This document shows, in pieces, positions 43,169 through 52,823 of a stretch of DNA of 64,000 nt (the stretch's first letter is position 1; each line of letters begins with the position of its first letter). The stretch is from Bacillota bacterium (GTDB lineage: Bacteria > Bacillota > Clostridia > Oscillospirales > Acutalibacteraceae): NCBI GenBank assembly GCA_023412715.1, contig JAEZCC010000003.1, positions 26,368 to 90,367 on the forward strand, given 5' to 3'. The notes under the pieces are model-generated. The model made no database searches, was not told the DNA's origin, and was given only the letters and a program-made list of their open reading frames with translations. The translations under genes and the position numbers were made by a program.

Positions 43169-45002
43169 CGGTCGGTTCCCCCTTCCCGCCGCCGAGCGGC
43201 ATACGCAGGCAGACACAGGTCCCCTCGTTGAGTTTCGAGCGGATGGAAATCCCGTATTCCGCGCCGAACTTCAGCCGGAGCCTGGAATTGATGTTGGCAA
43301 GCCCGAGGCTCTCGTTCAGGATTTCTTCGCCCTGGGCGGCGCTTTGCGGCGGCGGATCGCGGAACGAACGGTTCAGCTCCTCCACCTGGGCCGGCTCCAT
43401 CCCCCTGCCGTTGTCTTCAATTCGGATCGTCAGGGCCTCGTCGTCCGCCGTGCAGCCGACCCGGATTATGGAATTTCCCCTTTTCAGCTCGCAGCCGTGT
43501 ACAATCGCGTTCTCCACAACCGGCTGCAGCGTAAGGGCGGGCAGCTCATAGTCGAGGTATTCCTGCGGAATCTCGATCCGGTAAGAAAGCTGATCCTCAT
43601 ACCGGCTTTTCTGCAGGCCCAGGTAGGCGTCCACCAGCTTCAGCTCCTCCGACAGAGGGATGTCTTTGTCCGTGTTCATCACGCCGCGCAGAAAAAAGGA
43701 AAACTTCTCAATATTGCACACGGCCTCGTCCTGCGCCCCGCACTTGATCAGAAGGCTGATAGTGTTGAGCGTGTTGTATAAAAAATGCGGCTTGATCTGG
43801 CTGCACAGGGCGTTGTACTGCGCCTCCTTCTGAAGATACTGCGTCTGGTAGACCTCTTTTACAAGCCGCGTATTTTTCTGCATCGTTGCCTGAAGGCGGC
43901 TGACCATGGTGTTAAAGGACTCTGTGAGGTACCCGATCTCGTCGTGGTTTTTGACCGGGACCTGAACCGACAGATCCCCGTCCTGCACCTGCCTCATCCG
44001 CCTGACGATGTGAAAAATGGGGTCCAGAAAGCTGTTCGCGAACAGAATCAGGACCAGCACGGCCGCCGCCGCGCAGAACAGCGCCGCGATGAAGGCGGCG
44101 TTCCTCGTATTCAGAAAATACCGGTTCATCTGGGAATAGGAGCTGACCTCGGCGGTCTTCCAGCCGGTCGAGTCCAGCGTGCAGGTGTTGATCACATACC
44201 TGGTCCCGTCGACCGTCATGATCCGGCCCCCGTCCGTGGACAGGGCCGCCTGGTAAAGATCGTCGTTCAGCACCGCGCCGGAAAACCGGCTGTTCTGATA
44301 AATGACGTTTTTGTTTTGGTCCAGAATAAACAGCGCGCTGTCCTCTTTCAGCTGCGCTTTGTCGCAGATGTCCTTGATGCCCGCGTAGTTTGCGTCGATC
44401 TTGATCACGCCCAGGACCTTAGAGTTGTCCCGCTTGCTGCGCAGGCTCTGCAAAAAGGAAAAAATCTGCGTCTGTTTGTTCCCGAACACCTTTTCCGAAT
44501 GGACCGGAAGAAAAATCCGCTCCTGTGAAGCGCAGGCCTGACGGTACCATGCGGTTTTGGTATAATCCAGGTAATCCGCCATGTTATAGGGCGTTTTGAC
44601 ATTGGAATAGACGTCGCTGTCCGTCAGAATATAAACCCTGAGGATATCTTCGCGGGGCAGAATCATCACTTCGCCCAGATACCCTTCAATGGTCCTCTGC
44701 TTTTCCAGCTTTTCCATGTCGTTTTCGGGCTGTTCCTCCAGTTCGGCCATGACACTGCTGTTATAATAGGGCGTCAGGCTCAGCCGGAACAGCTCGTTCA
44801 GGTATGTATCGACGTTGATGCTGATCTGCTCGATGGTCTGCTGGGTCTGGTTTTTCGTCTGCTCGGTGAAATAATCCGTATACCGCTGATAGCTCAGCAC
44901 CGAGACCAGCGTCACGGACAGGACAATCAAAAGCGATATGATAATCAGAAGCTTGCGGCGAATGCTCCAGCTACGGTAAGGATGAAAAAAACGCACCTTC
45001 AT
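43146..45002 (-). CDS. YesM-type sensor histidine kinase
   Basis: The 618-residue membrane kinase has transmembrane segment 1 at about residues 18-38, an extracytoplasmic dCache-like sensor domain (40-295), segment 2 near 300-320, HAMP (FLDPIFHIVRRMRQVQDGD), HisKA_7TM-type His in QIKPHFLYNTLNTI near 400 and HATPase motifs VVENAIVHG and IRIEDNGRGM. ATG 45002 has AGGGGG upstream, better than GTG 45005. It is divergent from the sugar-binding protein gene, so it probably senses isomalto-oligosaccharides directly or through that protein. Confidence 0.9.
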   Translation of the reverse strand: MKVRFFHPYRSWSIRRKLLIIISLLIVLSVTLVSVLSYQRYTDYFTEQTKNQTQQTIEQISINVDTYLNELFRLSLTPYYNSSVMAELEEQPENDMEKLEKQRTIEGYLGEVMILPREDILRVYILTDSDVYSNVKTPYNMADYLDYTKTAWYRQACASQERIFLPVHSEKVFGNKQTQIFSFLQSLRSKRDNSKVLGVIKIDANYAGIKDICDKAQLKEDSALFILDQNKNVIYQNSRFSGAVLNDDLYQAALSTDGGRIMTVDGTRYVINTCTLDSTGWKTAEVSSYSQMNRYFLNTRNAAFIAALFCAAAAVLVLILFANSFLDPIFHIVRRMRQVQDGDLSVQVPVKNHDEIGYLTESFNTMVSRLQATMQKNTRLVKEVYQTQYLQKEAQYNALCSQIKPHFLYNTLNTISLLIKCGAQDEAVCNIEKFSFFLRGVMNTDKDIPLSEELKLVDAYLGLQKSRYEDQLSYRIEIPQEYLDYELPALTLQPVVENAIVHGCELKRGNSIIRVGCTADDEALTIRIEDNGRGMEPAQVEELNRSFRDPPPQSAAQGEEILNESLGLANINSRLRLKFGAEYGISIRSKLNEGTCVCLRMPLGGGKGEPTDVFRDDR

Positions 45003-45031
45003 CACGATCCCCCTGCCCTTTCGGTGATAAC

Positions 45032-45059
45032 ATTATAGCATGGAATAGGCGTTATGCAA
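45032..45059 (-). promoter_or_regulatory. Promoter of the YesMN genes
   Basis: TTGCAT (45059-45054), 16 bases, TATAAT (45037-45032) on the minus strand. An inverted repeat TTAGA/TCTAA lies beyond it at about 45060-45080. Confidence 0.5.
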
Positions 45060-45182
45060 TTAGACTAATATTTAATCTAAAAAACACGAACTATTATCCA
45101 AAAAAGCCGGAATTTTCATTCGAATCAAAACATGTTACTCTTAAAACAGAGGCAGTTGAATGATGAAAAGGAGGAATTTTAT

Positions 45183-46514
45183 TTGAAAAAGCTAATCGCC
45201 GCGGTGCTGAGCGCAGCACTGCTGGCAAGTGCTCTTCCGGCCTGCGCCACCTCTGTGGGCACGCCGGCATCTTCTTCGGGCGCCGGGACGGCGTCTTCCT
45301 CGGGGGACGCCGGGTCCGGCGGAAAGGTCATGCTCAAGCTGTTCACGGGCAAAATCGAGACCATCGACGTCATGAATGAAATCATCAACGATTTCAACGC
45401 GTCCCAGAACAAAATCACGGTGGAGCAGGAGTACCAGAAAGACGCCAGCAACATCATCAAGATCAAATTTGCTTCCGGGGAAATCCCAGACATCATGACG
45501 ACATACGAACAGGGGTATGTCGACCAGGGCAAATATCTGGACCTGTCCGGCCAGTCGGATTGGTGGAGCCGCCTCTCTTCCGCCATGAAAGCCGACTGCA
45601 CCGACGTGAAAACCGGCAAGCAGTACCGCGTCTGCACCAACATGACAACGGCCGGCTTCTTTTACAACAAAGAGATTTTCAGCCAGCTCGGCCTGAAGCC
45701 GGCACAGACATGGGACGAATTTGAAAAGAATCTGGAAACGATCAAGGCAAAGAAGCCGGGCGTGACCCCCTGGTTCATCTTCGGGAAGGAAGCCTGGCAT
45801 CTGGGGCATCTGATCGAGTTCATCCCGCACGGCTACATCAAGCAGACGCTCGGCACGGTCGAGGCGAGAAAAGCGATGCTCGACAACGACAAGACCAAGC
45901 TGAACTTCGGCGCCTCCGACGGGGCCGTCGCCGTCTTTGCGAAGGACCTGACGGAGCTGAAGAGCAAGGGGCTCATCAACTCCGACGTTCTGGCTGCAAC
46001 AAGCGACAACTGCGTGCAGGATTTCGTCACGGGAAAGGCCGCCATGTTCAGCAACGGGATGTGGGTCCTCTCAAGCCTGACGGACGCCGACCCGAACATT
46101 GCAAGCAAAATCGGCTTTGCCCCCTACCCGGCGTACATGCCGAACTCCAAGCCGGTCGTTCTGAGCGCGGAGGATTCCGGGTACTCGATCTCCGCGACAA
46201 CGAAGCACAAGGCGGAAACCATAGAATTCCTGAATTACCTGTTCAAGCCTGAGAACCAGAAAAAATACAGCGAAGCCGCGGGTGCGCCCAGCGCGTTCTC
46301 GGACGTTCAGGCGGAATGGGCGCCGGCCTCCGTTGTGAACGAAGTCAACACCGTGCTGAAAAGCGCCGTCAACATTGATTTCACCAACGAAAAGCCCGCC
46401 GGATTCTCCGGGGACGACGCGGGCCGCATGGTGCAGGACCTGCTCGGCGGAAAATACACGCCCGAAACATTCGCCAAGGCTTACGAAAAAGCCTGGGACG
46501 ACGGCATGAAATAA
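45183..46514 (+). CDS. Extracellular sugar-binding lipoprotein
   Basis: The 443-residue family 1 binding protein starts at TTG 45183, 8 bases after AAAGGAGG. The signal peptide KKLIAAVLSAALLASALPAC carries the lipid-anchored Cys, and a Ser/Gly linker leads to KVMLKLFTGKIETIDVMNEI. WHLGHLIEF and SNGMWVLSSL are typical of the family. It is the first gene of the dextran/isomalto-oligosaccharide operon with two permeases and two glycosidases. Confidence 0.87.
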   Translation: MKKLIAAVLSAALLASALPACATSVGTPASSSGAGTASSSGDAGSGGKVMLKLFTGKIETIDVMNEIINDFNASQNKITVEQEYQKDASNIIKIKFASGEIPDIMTTYEQGYVDQGKYLDLSGQSDWWSRLSSAMKADCTDVKTGKQYRVCTNMTTAGFFYNKEIFSQLGLKPAQTWDEFEKNLETIKAKKPGVTPWFIFGKEAWHLGHLIEFIPHGYIKQTLGTVEARKAMLDNDKTKLNFGASDGAVAVFAKDLTELKSKGLINSDVLAATSDNCVQDFVTGKAAMFSNGMWVLSSLTDADPNIASKIGFAPYPAYMPNSKPVVLSAEDSGYSISATTKHKAETIEFLNYLFKPENQKKYSEAAGAPSAFSDVQAEWAPASVVNEVNTVLKSAVNIDFTNEKPAGFSGDDAGRMVQDLLGGKYTPETFAKAYEKAWDDGMK

Positions 46515-46586
46515 GCGAAGGCATTTTGCAGAGGGGGTGTCTTAACGGATGCCCCCTCGTTTGATTAAAGGGGTTATCTGCCAGTT

Positions 46587-47453
46587 ATGATGAGAACAAA
46601 GAAAATAGGATTGCATACTTTTATGGCCGTTCCGGCCTTTCTTCTGTTCGCGCTGTTTTTCCTCTACCCTCTTTCGCAGGGGATCTGGATGAGCCTGACG
46701 GACTGGGACGGCATCAGCCGGGCCAATTTTATAGGGCTGCGCAACTTTTTCGACTTTTTCAAGGACGACAGGGCGATGGCGGACATCAGAAACACCCTGC
46801 TGTTCGCGCTGGGAAGCGCGCCGCTCCTGAACCTTGTGGGGCTTGGGTACGCGCTTCTGATGAACGGAAAGTTCAGGGGAAAAAGCGCCGCCCGCGTCAT
46901 GATCTACCTGCCCGCGATCATCAGCCCGCTGATCATGGGGTACATCTGGTATATGCTGCTGCAGCCCGACCGCGGGTTCCTCGCCCACGCGCTGGAGCTG
47001 ATCGGGAAATCCCAGTGGCTCGGCAACTGGCTGGGCGACTACGGCGCCTGCATGGTCTTACTCATTCTCGTCAACGTCTGGCAGTACGCCGGCATGACCA
47101 TGGTGATCTACCTCGCGGGGCTGCAGAGCATTCCGGAAGAGCTGTACGAATCTGCGAAGATCGACGGCGCCGGCTTCCGGGACAGCTTCCGCTATGTCAC
47201 CATTCCCATGCTGCTGCCGTCCATCCGGATCAACGTCGTCACCAACATCATCGGCTCCCTGGCCGTGTTCGACATCGTCATGGCGCTGACCGACGGCGGG
47301 CCGGGCTATTCCACCGAAACCCTCAGCATTTACATCATGCGCATGTGCTACGGAAGCAAAACCGGGTATTCCACGGCCGTTGCGATCATCATGTTCTTCA
47401 TCATTTTGATCCCGGTTATGATATCCATGCGTCTGACGCGGGAAAAGGAGTGA
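46587..47453 (+). CDS. Sugar ABC permease, MalF/UgpA type
   Basis: The 288-residue permease has six transmembrane segments and the EAA loop ELYESAKIDGAGFRDSFRYVTIP near residue 185. It is preceded by a short hairpin region after the binding protein gene. It works with the next permease and an ATPase not encoded here. Confidence 0.88.
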   Translation: MMRTKKIGLHTFMAVPAFLLFALFFLYPLSQGIWMSLTDWDGISRANFIGLRNFFDFFKDDRAMADIRNTLLFALGSAPLLNLVGLGYALLMNGKFRGKSAARVMIYLPAIISPLIMGYIWYMLLQPDRGFLAHALELIGKSQWLGNWLGDYGACMVLLILVNVWQYAGMTMVIYLAGLQSIPEELYESAKIDGAGFRDSFRYVTIPMLLPSIRINVVTNIIGSLAVFDIVMALTDGGPGYSTETLSIYIMRMCYGSKTGYSTAVAIIMFFIILIPVMISMRLTREKE

Positions 47454-47459
47454 GACGGA

Positions 47460-48284
47460 TTGAACGCTGCCGCTAAATTCTTCAAACATTTCGCAATTGT
47501 TCTGATCTGCGCCGTCTGCCTGATCCCCTTTTACATTCTGCTGATTCTCTCCCTGAACCGGCCGCAGCGGATTTTTTACCAGGGGAATCTGTTCATTCCC
47601 GATTTCTATTTCCAGAACTACATCGACGCCTGGCAGAAATCCCATATCGGGACGGCGATCGTCAACTCCGCCGTCATCACCGTGGAATCGCTGGCGATTA
47701 TTCTGATTTTCGGGGCAATGGCCGCTTTCGCCATCGCGCGGTTCAACTACAAATTCAATAAGTTCGTTTTCTGGCTTTTCATGAGCTGCATGATGATCCC
47801 CGGCATCATCAACACGGTGCCGCTCTACACCCTGATGATCCGCATCCGGGCGGTCAACACCCTGTGGGGGATGAGCCTGGTCTGCGCCTCCATTGCTCTT
47901 CCGTCCTCCGTCTTCATTTTCACGGGCTTCGTCAGATCCCTCCCGCGGGAGATCGAGGAGGCCGCGGTCATCGACGGCTGTTCCTGGTTCAAGGTCTTCT
48001 GGAAAATCACCTTCCCCCTCCTGAGACCCTCCGTCGCCGCGGTGGTGATTCTGAACGGGTTCGGCATCTGGAACAACTATGCCCAGGCGGTGTTTTTTTT
48101 GCAGGACACGAACAAGCACAACATCCCGCAGGCGCTGTCGGTTTATTTTCAGCAGTTCGCCGGGGCGCACTGGAATTTAATGGCCGCGACCGCAGTGATT
48201 GCCGTCATCCCCGTGATCGCCGCTTTTCTGGTTTTCCAGAAAAGCCTGATGGAAGGGCTGACGGCGGGCGCGCTGAAAGGGTGA
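47460..48284 (+). CDS. Sugar ABC permease, MalG/UgpE type
   Basis: The 274-residue permease starts at TTG 47460, with AAGGAG about 11 bases upstream. The EAA loop is EIEEAAVIDGCSWFKVFWKITFP near residue 165. Its end (VFQKSLMEGLTAGALKG) is the standard MalG-type terminus. Confidence 0.88.
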   Translation: MNAAAKFFKHFAIVLICAVCLIPFYILLILSLNRPQRIFYQGNLFIPDFYFQNYIDAWQKSHIGTAIVNSAVITVESLAIILIFGAMAAFAIARFNYKFNKFVFWLFMSCMMIPGIINTVPLYTLMIRIRAVNTLWGMSLVCASIALPSSVFIFTGFVRSLPREIEEAAVIDGCSWFKVFWKITFPLLRPSVAAVVILNGFGIWNNYAQAVFFLQDTNKHNIPQALSVYFQQFAGAHWNLMAATAVIAVIPVIAAFLVFQKSLMEGLTAGALKG

Positions 48285-48293
48285 CGGTGACGG

Positions 48294-49973
48294 ATGCGGA
48301 TTGATTTTTATCCCGACAAAGCGCAGTACCTGACCGGGGAACCGGTCGGGCTGACCGCCGAGCTGGACGGGAACCCGCCCGAAGGCGGAGAAGCCGTGCT
48401 GCGGATTTTCCGGCTGGACGAAACCGTTACCATCCGGAAATGCCCGGCCGCAAAAAAGATGGCGTTCCGGCTGGAAGGGTTTCCCGAAGCCTTTGCCGGC
48501 TTCGGCGCGGAGCTTACCCTGATGCAAAACGGGGCCGCAGCGCAATGCGCTTCGACGGCCTTCGACGTTGTGTCGGAACACCGGCGGGCCGTCCGTTACG
48601 GATTCCTCAGCGACTTCGATACGTCGGACGCGGGCTGCGACGACGTGGAGACGCTGCGAAAATACCACGTCAACTACGTCCAGTATTACGACTGGTCTTA
48701 CCGGCACGACGAGCTTGTCGCGCCCGCCGACCGGTATGCCGATATGATGGGGAAGCCCGTCGACATCAATACCGTCAAAGAAAAAATTGCCGCCTGCCGG
48801 CGCTTCGGCATAAAATCGCTGGGCTACGGCGCGGTGTACGCCGCTTCGCGGTCCTTTTACGAAAAGCACCCGGACTGGGGATTTTATACCAGCGCGGGCG
48901 ACCCGTTTGTATTCATCGGCACGTTTTACCTCATGAACGTGCAGCGGGGTTCCCCCTGGCGGGAACACATTCTCAGCGAATATGCCAAGGCGGTCGGGCG
49001 GGTCGGCTTCGACGGCATCCATATGGACACCTACGGCTTCCCCAAAACCGCTTTTTCCCGCCTGAACCGTCAAAGCGGGCTGGTCAGGCTTGCGGAAGAA
49101 TACCCCAGCCTGATCGAAGAGGCGAAAGAGACGCTGGACCGCGTCCGGCCGGACAGCGCCCTGATTTTCAACAACGTGGGCAACTGGCCGGTCGAGGGGG
49201 TCGCCACGGCGCCGCAGGACGCCGTCTACATTGAAGTATGGGACCCCAACACCCGGTATTCGCACATCCGGCAGATTATCGCCGACGCAAAAAGGGCATG
49301 CGGCAACAGCAAGCCCGTTATCCTGGCCGCGTATCTCGCGCCGTTCCGCACGGATACGCCGGAGCGGGCGGAAAACGCCGCGCTGTTGCTGACCGCGGCC
49401 ATCGCGTCAAACGGCGCCTCCCATCTGCTGCTCGGGGAAAAGGACGCGGTCCTGACGCAGGGTTATTACGTTGGCCATTCTTTTCTGTCGGAGCGGCAGG
49501 CGGACCGGATGCGCCGGTACTACGATTTTACCGTGCGGTATCTCGAGCTGTTATACGACGGCACGCTGACCGACGTCGGTACCACGCACATCGGCTGGGA
49601 CAATACCGAATACAAATGCGAAAACCGGGCCTGGAGCCCGGACGGAAGGCCCGGGACCCTGTGGCTCACCATCCGTGAAAACGACAGCCGCAAGCTGATC
49701 AGCATCATCAATCTGTTCGGGTGCGAAGACGATGAGTGGAACCGGGGAAAAAGCACCCCCGTCCCGCAGACCGGCATCCGGTTTCAGGTGCAGCTTGACC
49801 GGCAGGTGAAAGGGATCTTCCTCGCTTCCCCCGACAGGGAGGACGGAAGATCCGTGCCCCTTCCCTACCATCTGGAACGGACGGACCGCGGAATGGCGGC
49901 GCATTTTACGGTCCCCGGCGTCTGCCGCTGGAGCCTGGTTTACATCGTTCTGAAAAACGATTTTCTGATCTGA
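48294..49973 (+). CDS. GH66-family glycoside hydrolase (dextranase-like)
   Basis: The 559-residue protein has an N-terminal beta domain (FYPDKAQYLTGEPVGL), then a catalytic barrel with HVNYVQYYDWSYRHDE near residue 125, GYGAVYAASRSFYEKHPDW near 185, GFDGIHMDTYG near 243 (probable nucleophile Asp) and VYIEVWDPN near 310 (candidate acid Glu). This is the pattern of GH66 dextranases and cycloisomaltooligosaccharide glucanotransferases, which act on alpha-1,6-glucan. No signal peptide is present, so it works on imported oligosaccharides inside the cell. It lies 9 bases after the permease gene. Confidence 0.8.
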   Translation: MRIDFYPDKAQYLTGEPVGLTAELDGNPPEGGEAVLRIFRLDETVTIRKCPAAKKMAFRLEGFPEAFAGFGAELTLMQNGAAAQCASTAFDVVSEHRRAVRYGFLSDFDTSDAGCDDVETLRKYHVNYVQYYDWSYRHDELVAPADRYADMMGKPVDINTVKEKIAACRRFGIKSLGYGAVYAASRSFYEKHPDWGFYTSAGDPFVFIGTFYLMNVQRGSPWREHILSEYAKAVGRVGFDGIHMDTYGFPKTAFSRLNRQSGLVRLAEEYPSLIEEAKETLDRVRPDSALIFNNVGNWPVEGVATAPQDAVYIEVWDPNTRYSHIRQIIADAKRACGNSKPVILAAYLAPFRTDTPERAENAALLLTAAIASNGASHLLLGEKDAVLTQGYYVGHSFLSERQADRMRRYYDFTVRYLELLYDGTLTDVGTTHIGWDNTEYKCENRAWSPDGRPGTLWLTIRENDSRKLISIINLFGCEDDEWNRGKSTPVPQTGIRFQVQLDRQVKGIFLASPDREDGRSVPLPYHLERTDRGMAAHFTVPGVCRWSLVYIVLKNDFLI

Positions 49974-50000
49974 AATACAACCCGGAACGGAGCGGATTTT

Positions 50001-51689
50001 ATGGAGCGGAAATGGTGGAAAGAGGCCGTCGTTTACCAGATTTACCCGCGCAGCTTTCTGGACGGCAACGGCGACGGTATCGGGGATCTGCGCGGAATCA
50101 TACAAAAGCTCGACTACATCGGGGAGCTCGGCGCGGACGTCATCTGGCTCTGCCCCGTCTACCAATCCCCGAACGCGGACAACGGGTACGACATCAGCGG
50201 CTATCGGAGCATCATGACGGACTTCGGCACTATGGCGGATTTCGACGAACTGCTGCGGGAGGCGCACCGGCGCGGAATCAAAATCATCATGGATCTCGTG
50301 GTCAACCATACCTCGGACGAGCACCGGTGGTTCCGGGAAAGCAGGAGGTCGGAAGAAAACCCTTACCGGGATTATTATTTCTGGCGGGAAGGGAAAGGCT
50401 CCGACCCGCCCAACAACTGGGGCAGCTGCTTCGGCGGGCCGGCGTGGAGCTATGACGGGCAGACGGGAATGTACTACCTGCACCTGTTTTCTTCAAAGCA
50501 GCCGGACCTGAACTGGGACAACCCGAAAGTCCGGGACGCCGTCTACCGAATCATGACCTGGTGGCTGGAAAAGGGCGTGGACGGCTTCCGGATGGACGTC
50601 ATCAGCTTCATTTCCAAAGATACCTCTTTCCCGGACGGAACGGTGGGCGAAGGGAAACGGTACGGCGAATTCGGCCCCCACGCGATCAACGGCCCCCATG
50701 TCCACGAATATCTCCGTGAAATGAACCGGGAGGTCCTCTCCCGGTACGACATCATGACGGTCGGGGAAACCCCGGACGTCACGGTGGAAGAAGCCCTGAA
50801 GTATTCGGGAGAAAGCTCGGGAGAACTGAATATGGTGTTCCAGTTTGAGCACATGGGCCTCGACGCCGGCAAATACGGCAAATGGAGCAGCAGGCGGTTC
50901 GAGCTGCCGGAACTGAAAAGGGTTCTGAGCAAATGGCAGACCGGACTTGAAGGCCGCGCATGGAACAGCCTGTTCTGGGGCAATCATGATCAGCCCCGCG
51001 CCGTTTCCCGCTTCGGAGACGACACCAGCCCCCTCTTCCGGGAAAAGTCCGCCAAAATGCTGGCCACCTGCCTTTATATGATGAAGGGCACCCCCTTTCT
51101 CTATCAGGGGGAAGAACTGGGCATGGCAAACGCCGCGTTCGGCAGGCTGGAGGACTACCGGGACATTGAAACCAAAAACGCCTTTGCTGAGCTGGTAAAC
51201 CAGTTCGGCATTCCCGAGAAAACCGTGATGGAACATATCCGTCATGCCAGCCGCGACAACGCCCGCACCCCCATGCAGTGGAACGACCGGAAAAACGCGG
51301 GCTTTTCCTCCGCAGAGCCGTGGATCGGGGTCAACCCGGACTATGTCTCAGTCAACGCGGAAAGAGAGCGGCAGAACCCGAACTCGGTCTATCACTACTA
51401 CCGAAAGCTCATTTCCCTTCGAAAGCACTGCCCCATCATCGTCTACGGCAGATACGAACTGATCGAAGAGGGAGACCCCTCGGTCTTCGCCTACACCCGG
51501 AGCCTTGACTGCCATACGCTGCTGGTCGTCTGCAGCTTCAGCAAAGAAGCCGTGAAATTTACGTTACCGGACGAATTCCACACCGGCAGCCGGAAAATGC
51601 TGATTGCGAACTGGGAAACAGGCAAAAGCGGGGAAGCGGAAAACGAAATCCTGCTCCGGCCCTACGAGGCAAGAGTTTATTTCATCTGA
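50001..51689 (+). CDS. Oligo-1,6-glucosidase / glucan 1,6-alpha-glucosidase (GH13)
   Basis: The 562-residue enzyme releases glucose from isomalto-oligosaccharides. It has YQIYPRSFLDGNGDGIGDL, DLVVNHTSDEH near residue 100, nucleophile Asp199 followed by Val200 (GFRMDVI; Val here marks alpha-1,6 specificity in this subfamily), acid Glu256 (TVGETPD), Asp330 (NHDQPR) and QPDLNW. It ends the dextran operon. The nrdB gene converges 38 bases later without an obvious terminator. Confidence 0.9.
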   Translation: MERKWWKEAVVYQIYPRSFLDGNGDGIGDLRGIIQKLDYIGELGADVIWLCPVYQSPNADNGYDISGYRSIMTDFGTMADFDELLREAHRRGIKIIMDLVVNHTSDEHRWFRESRRSEENPYRDYYFWREGKGSDPPNNWGSCFGGPAWSYDGQTGMYYLHLFSSKQPDLNWDNPKVRDAVYRIMTWWLEKGVDGFRMDVISFISKDTSFPDGTVGEGKRYGEFGPHAINGPHVHEYLREMNREVLSRYDIMTVGETPDVTVEEALKYSGESSGELNMVFQFEHMGLDAGKYGKWSSRRFELPELKRVLSKWQTGLEGRAWNSLFWGNHDQPRAVSRFGDDTSPLFREKSAKMLATCLYMMKGTPFLYQGEELGMANAAFGRLEDYRDIETKNAFAELVNQFGIPEKTVMEHIRHASRDNARTPMQWNDRKNAGFSSAEPWIGVNPDYVSVNAERERQNPNSVYHYYRKLISLRKHCPIIVYGRYELIEEGDPSVFAYTRSLDCHTLLVVCSFSKEAVKFTLPDEFHTGSRKMLIANWETGKSGEAENEILLRPYEARVYFI

Positions 51690-51727
51690 AGCATCCCGGC
51701 GGGCCTAACCGCACGTCACGGCCCCTT

Positions 51728-52762
51728 CTACAAATCGTCGACAAAGGCCCCGCTTTTGGAGTAGGCGGTGCTGCGGGCTTCAAAAAAGTCGGTCTTGATG
51801 GCGTTCGCGTTGCTGTACTGCCCCGCCCATTCCATCGATTCCGGCTCCTTGTCGTGTCCGCCGTAAATCGGTTCAAATTCCAGGCCGAAGCAGCGCAGGT
51901 TGCCAAGGTACTGAACGTAATCCGTAATCATCTGCTCTGTCAGGCCGCTCACCTCGTCCCCGATGACATAATGCCCCCACGCGATTTCCTGCTCGCAGCC
52001 CGTACGGATCATCTCACGGTAGGACGCGGTCTTCTCCGGGGTAAAAAGCTCCGGATTTTCTTTTCGCAATTCCAACAGGATATTGCGGAAAAGCCAGAGG
52101 TGGGTGTTTTCGTCCCGGTTAATGTAACGGATGATCTGCACCGAACCAGGCATGCGGCCGTTGCGCCCCAGATTGTAGAAAAACATAAACCCGCTGTAAA
52201 AGTAGACCCCCTCCAGAATATAGTTCGCCACCACCGTGCGCATCAGGTTTTCGGGGGTCTGGTTCTGGTAAAAGGCGTTATACTGCTCGCCGATGAAGGT
52301 GTTGCGGGCCAGAAGATGCCGGTCGTTTTTCCACTGGTACAAAATTTCATTCCGCCGCTGCGGCTCGCAGATGGTGTCGAGCATATAGCTGTAACTCTGG
52401 CTGTGGATCGCCTCCTGATAGGACTGAATGCTCAGGCAGAGATTCACCTCGCTGGCCGTGACGTATTCGCCGAGATAAGGCAGGTTTGCGGTCTGAATGC
52501 TGTCCAGAAAAATAAGGAACGACAGGATCTTGTCGTAAGCGCGCCGCTCGGCCGCGGGCAGGTGCGGGTAGTCCTTGCTGTCCGTCGCAAGGCTGACCTC
52601 CTCGGGGATCCAGAAATTATTCATCGCCTGGCGGTACCATTCGCTGGCCCACTGGTATTTCATGTTGTTGAAATCGTTCAGGTTTGTGGTGTCCCCGCCG
52701 ATCATGCGGCGGTGGTTCAGGTCAATATCGCCGTCCGGGTTAAACAGCGGTTTTTTCTTCAT
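51728..52762 (-). CDS. nrdB: Class I ribonucleotide reductase, small subunit
   Basis: The 344-residue radical-generating subunit has metal ligands in FLIFLDSIQTANL (Asp), SYQEAIHSQSYSYML (Glu and His, with the radical Tyr in SYSY at the position of E. coli Tyr122), LEGVYFYSGFMFF (Glu) and INRDENTHLWLF (Glu, His). The C-terminus ends SKSGAFVDDL, the tail that docks to NrdA. It lies 61 bases downstream of nrdA. A class I enzyme needs oxygen or an oxidant to form its radical, which is notable for a likely anaerobe. Confidence 0.9.
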   Translation of the reverse strand: MKKKPLFNPDGDIDLNHRRMIGGDTTNLNDFNNMKYQWASEWYRQAMNNFWIPEEVSLATDSKDYPHLPAAERRAYDKILSFLIFLDSIQTANLPYLGEYVTASEVNLCLSIQSYQEAIHSQSYSYMLDTICEPQRRNEILYQWKNDRHLLARNTFIGEQYNAFYQNQTPENLMRTVVANYILEGVYFYSGFMFFYNLGRNGRMPGSVQIIRYINRDENTHLWLFRNILLELRKENPELFTPEKTASYREMIRTGCEQEIAWGHYVIGDEVSGLTEQMITDYVQYLGNLRCFGLEFEPIYGGHDKEPESMEWAGQYSNANAIKTDFFEARSTAYSKSGAFVDDL

Positions 52763-52823
52763 GCTATCTCCTCACATTCTAAAGCTTTCACTTTCGCCGT
52801 TCTGATCCGCCGGGCAGGCCCGC

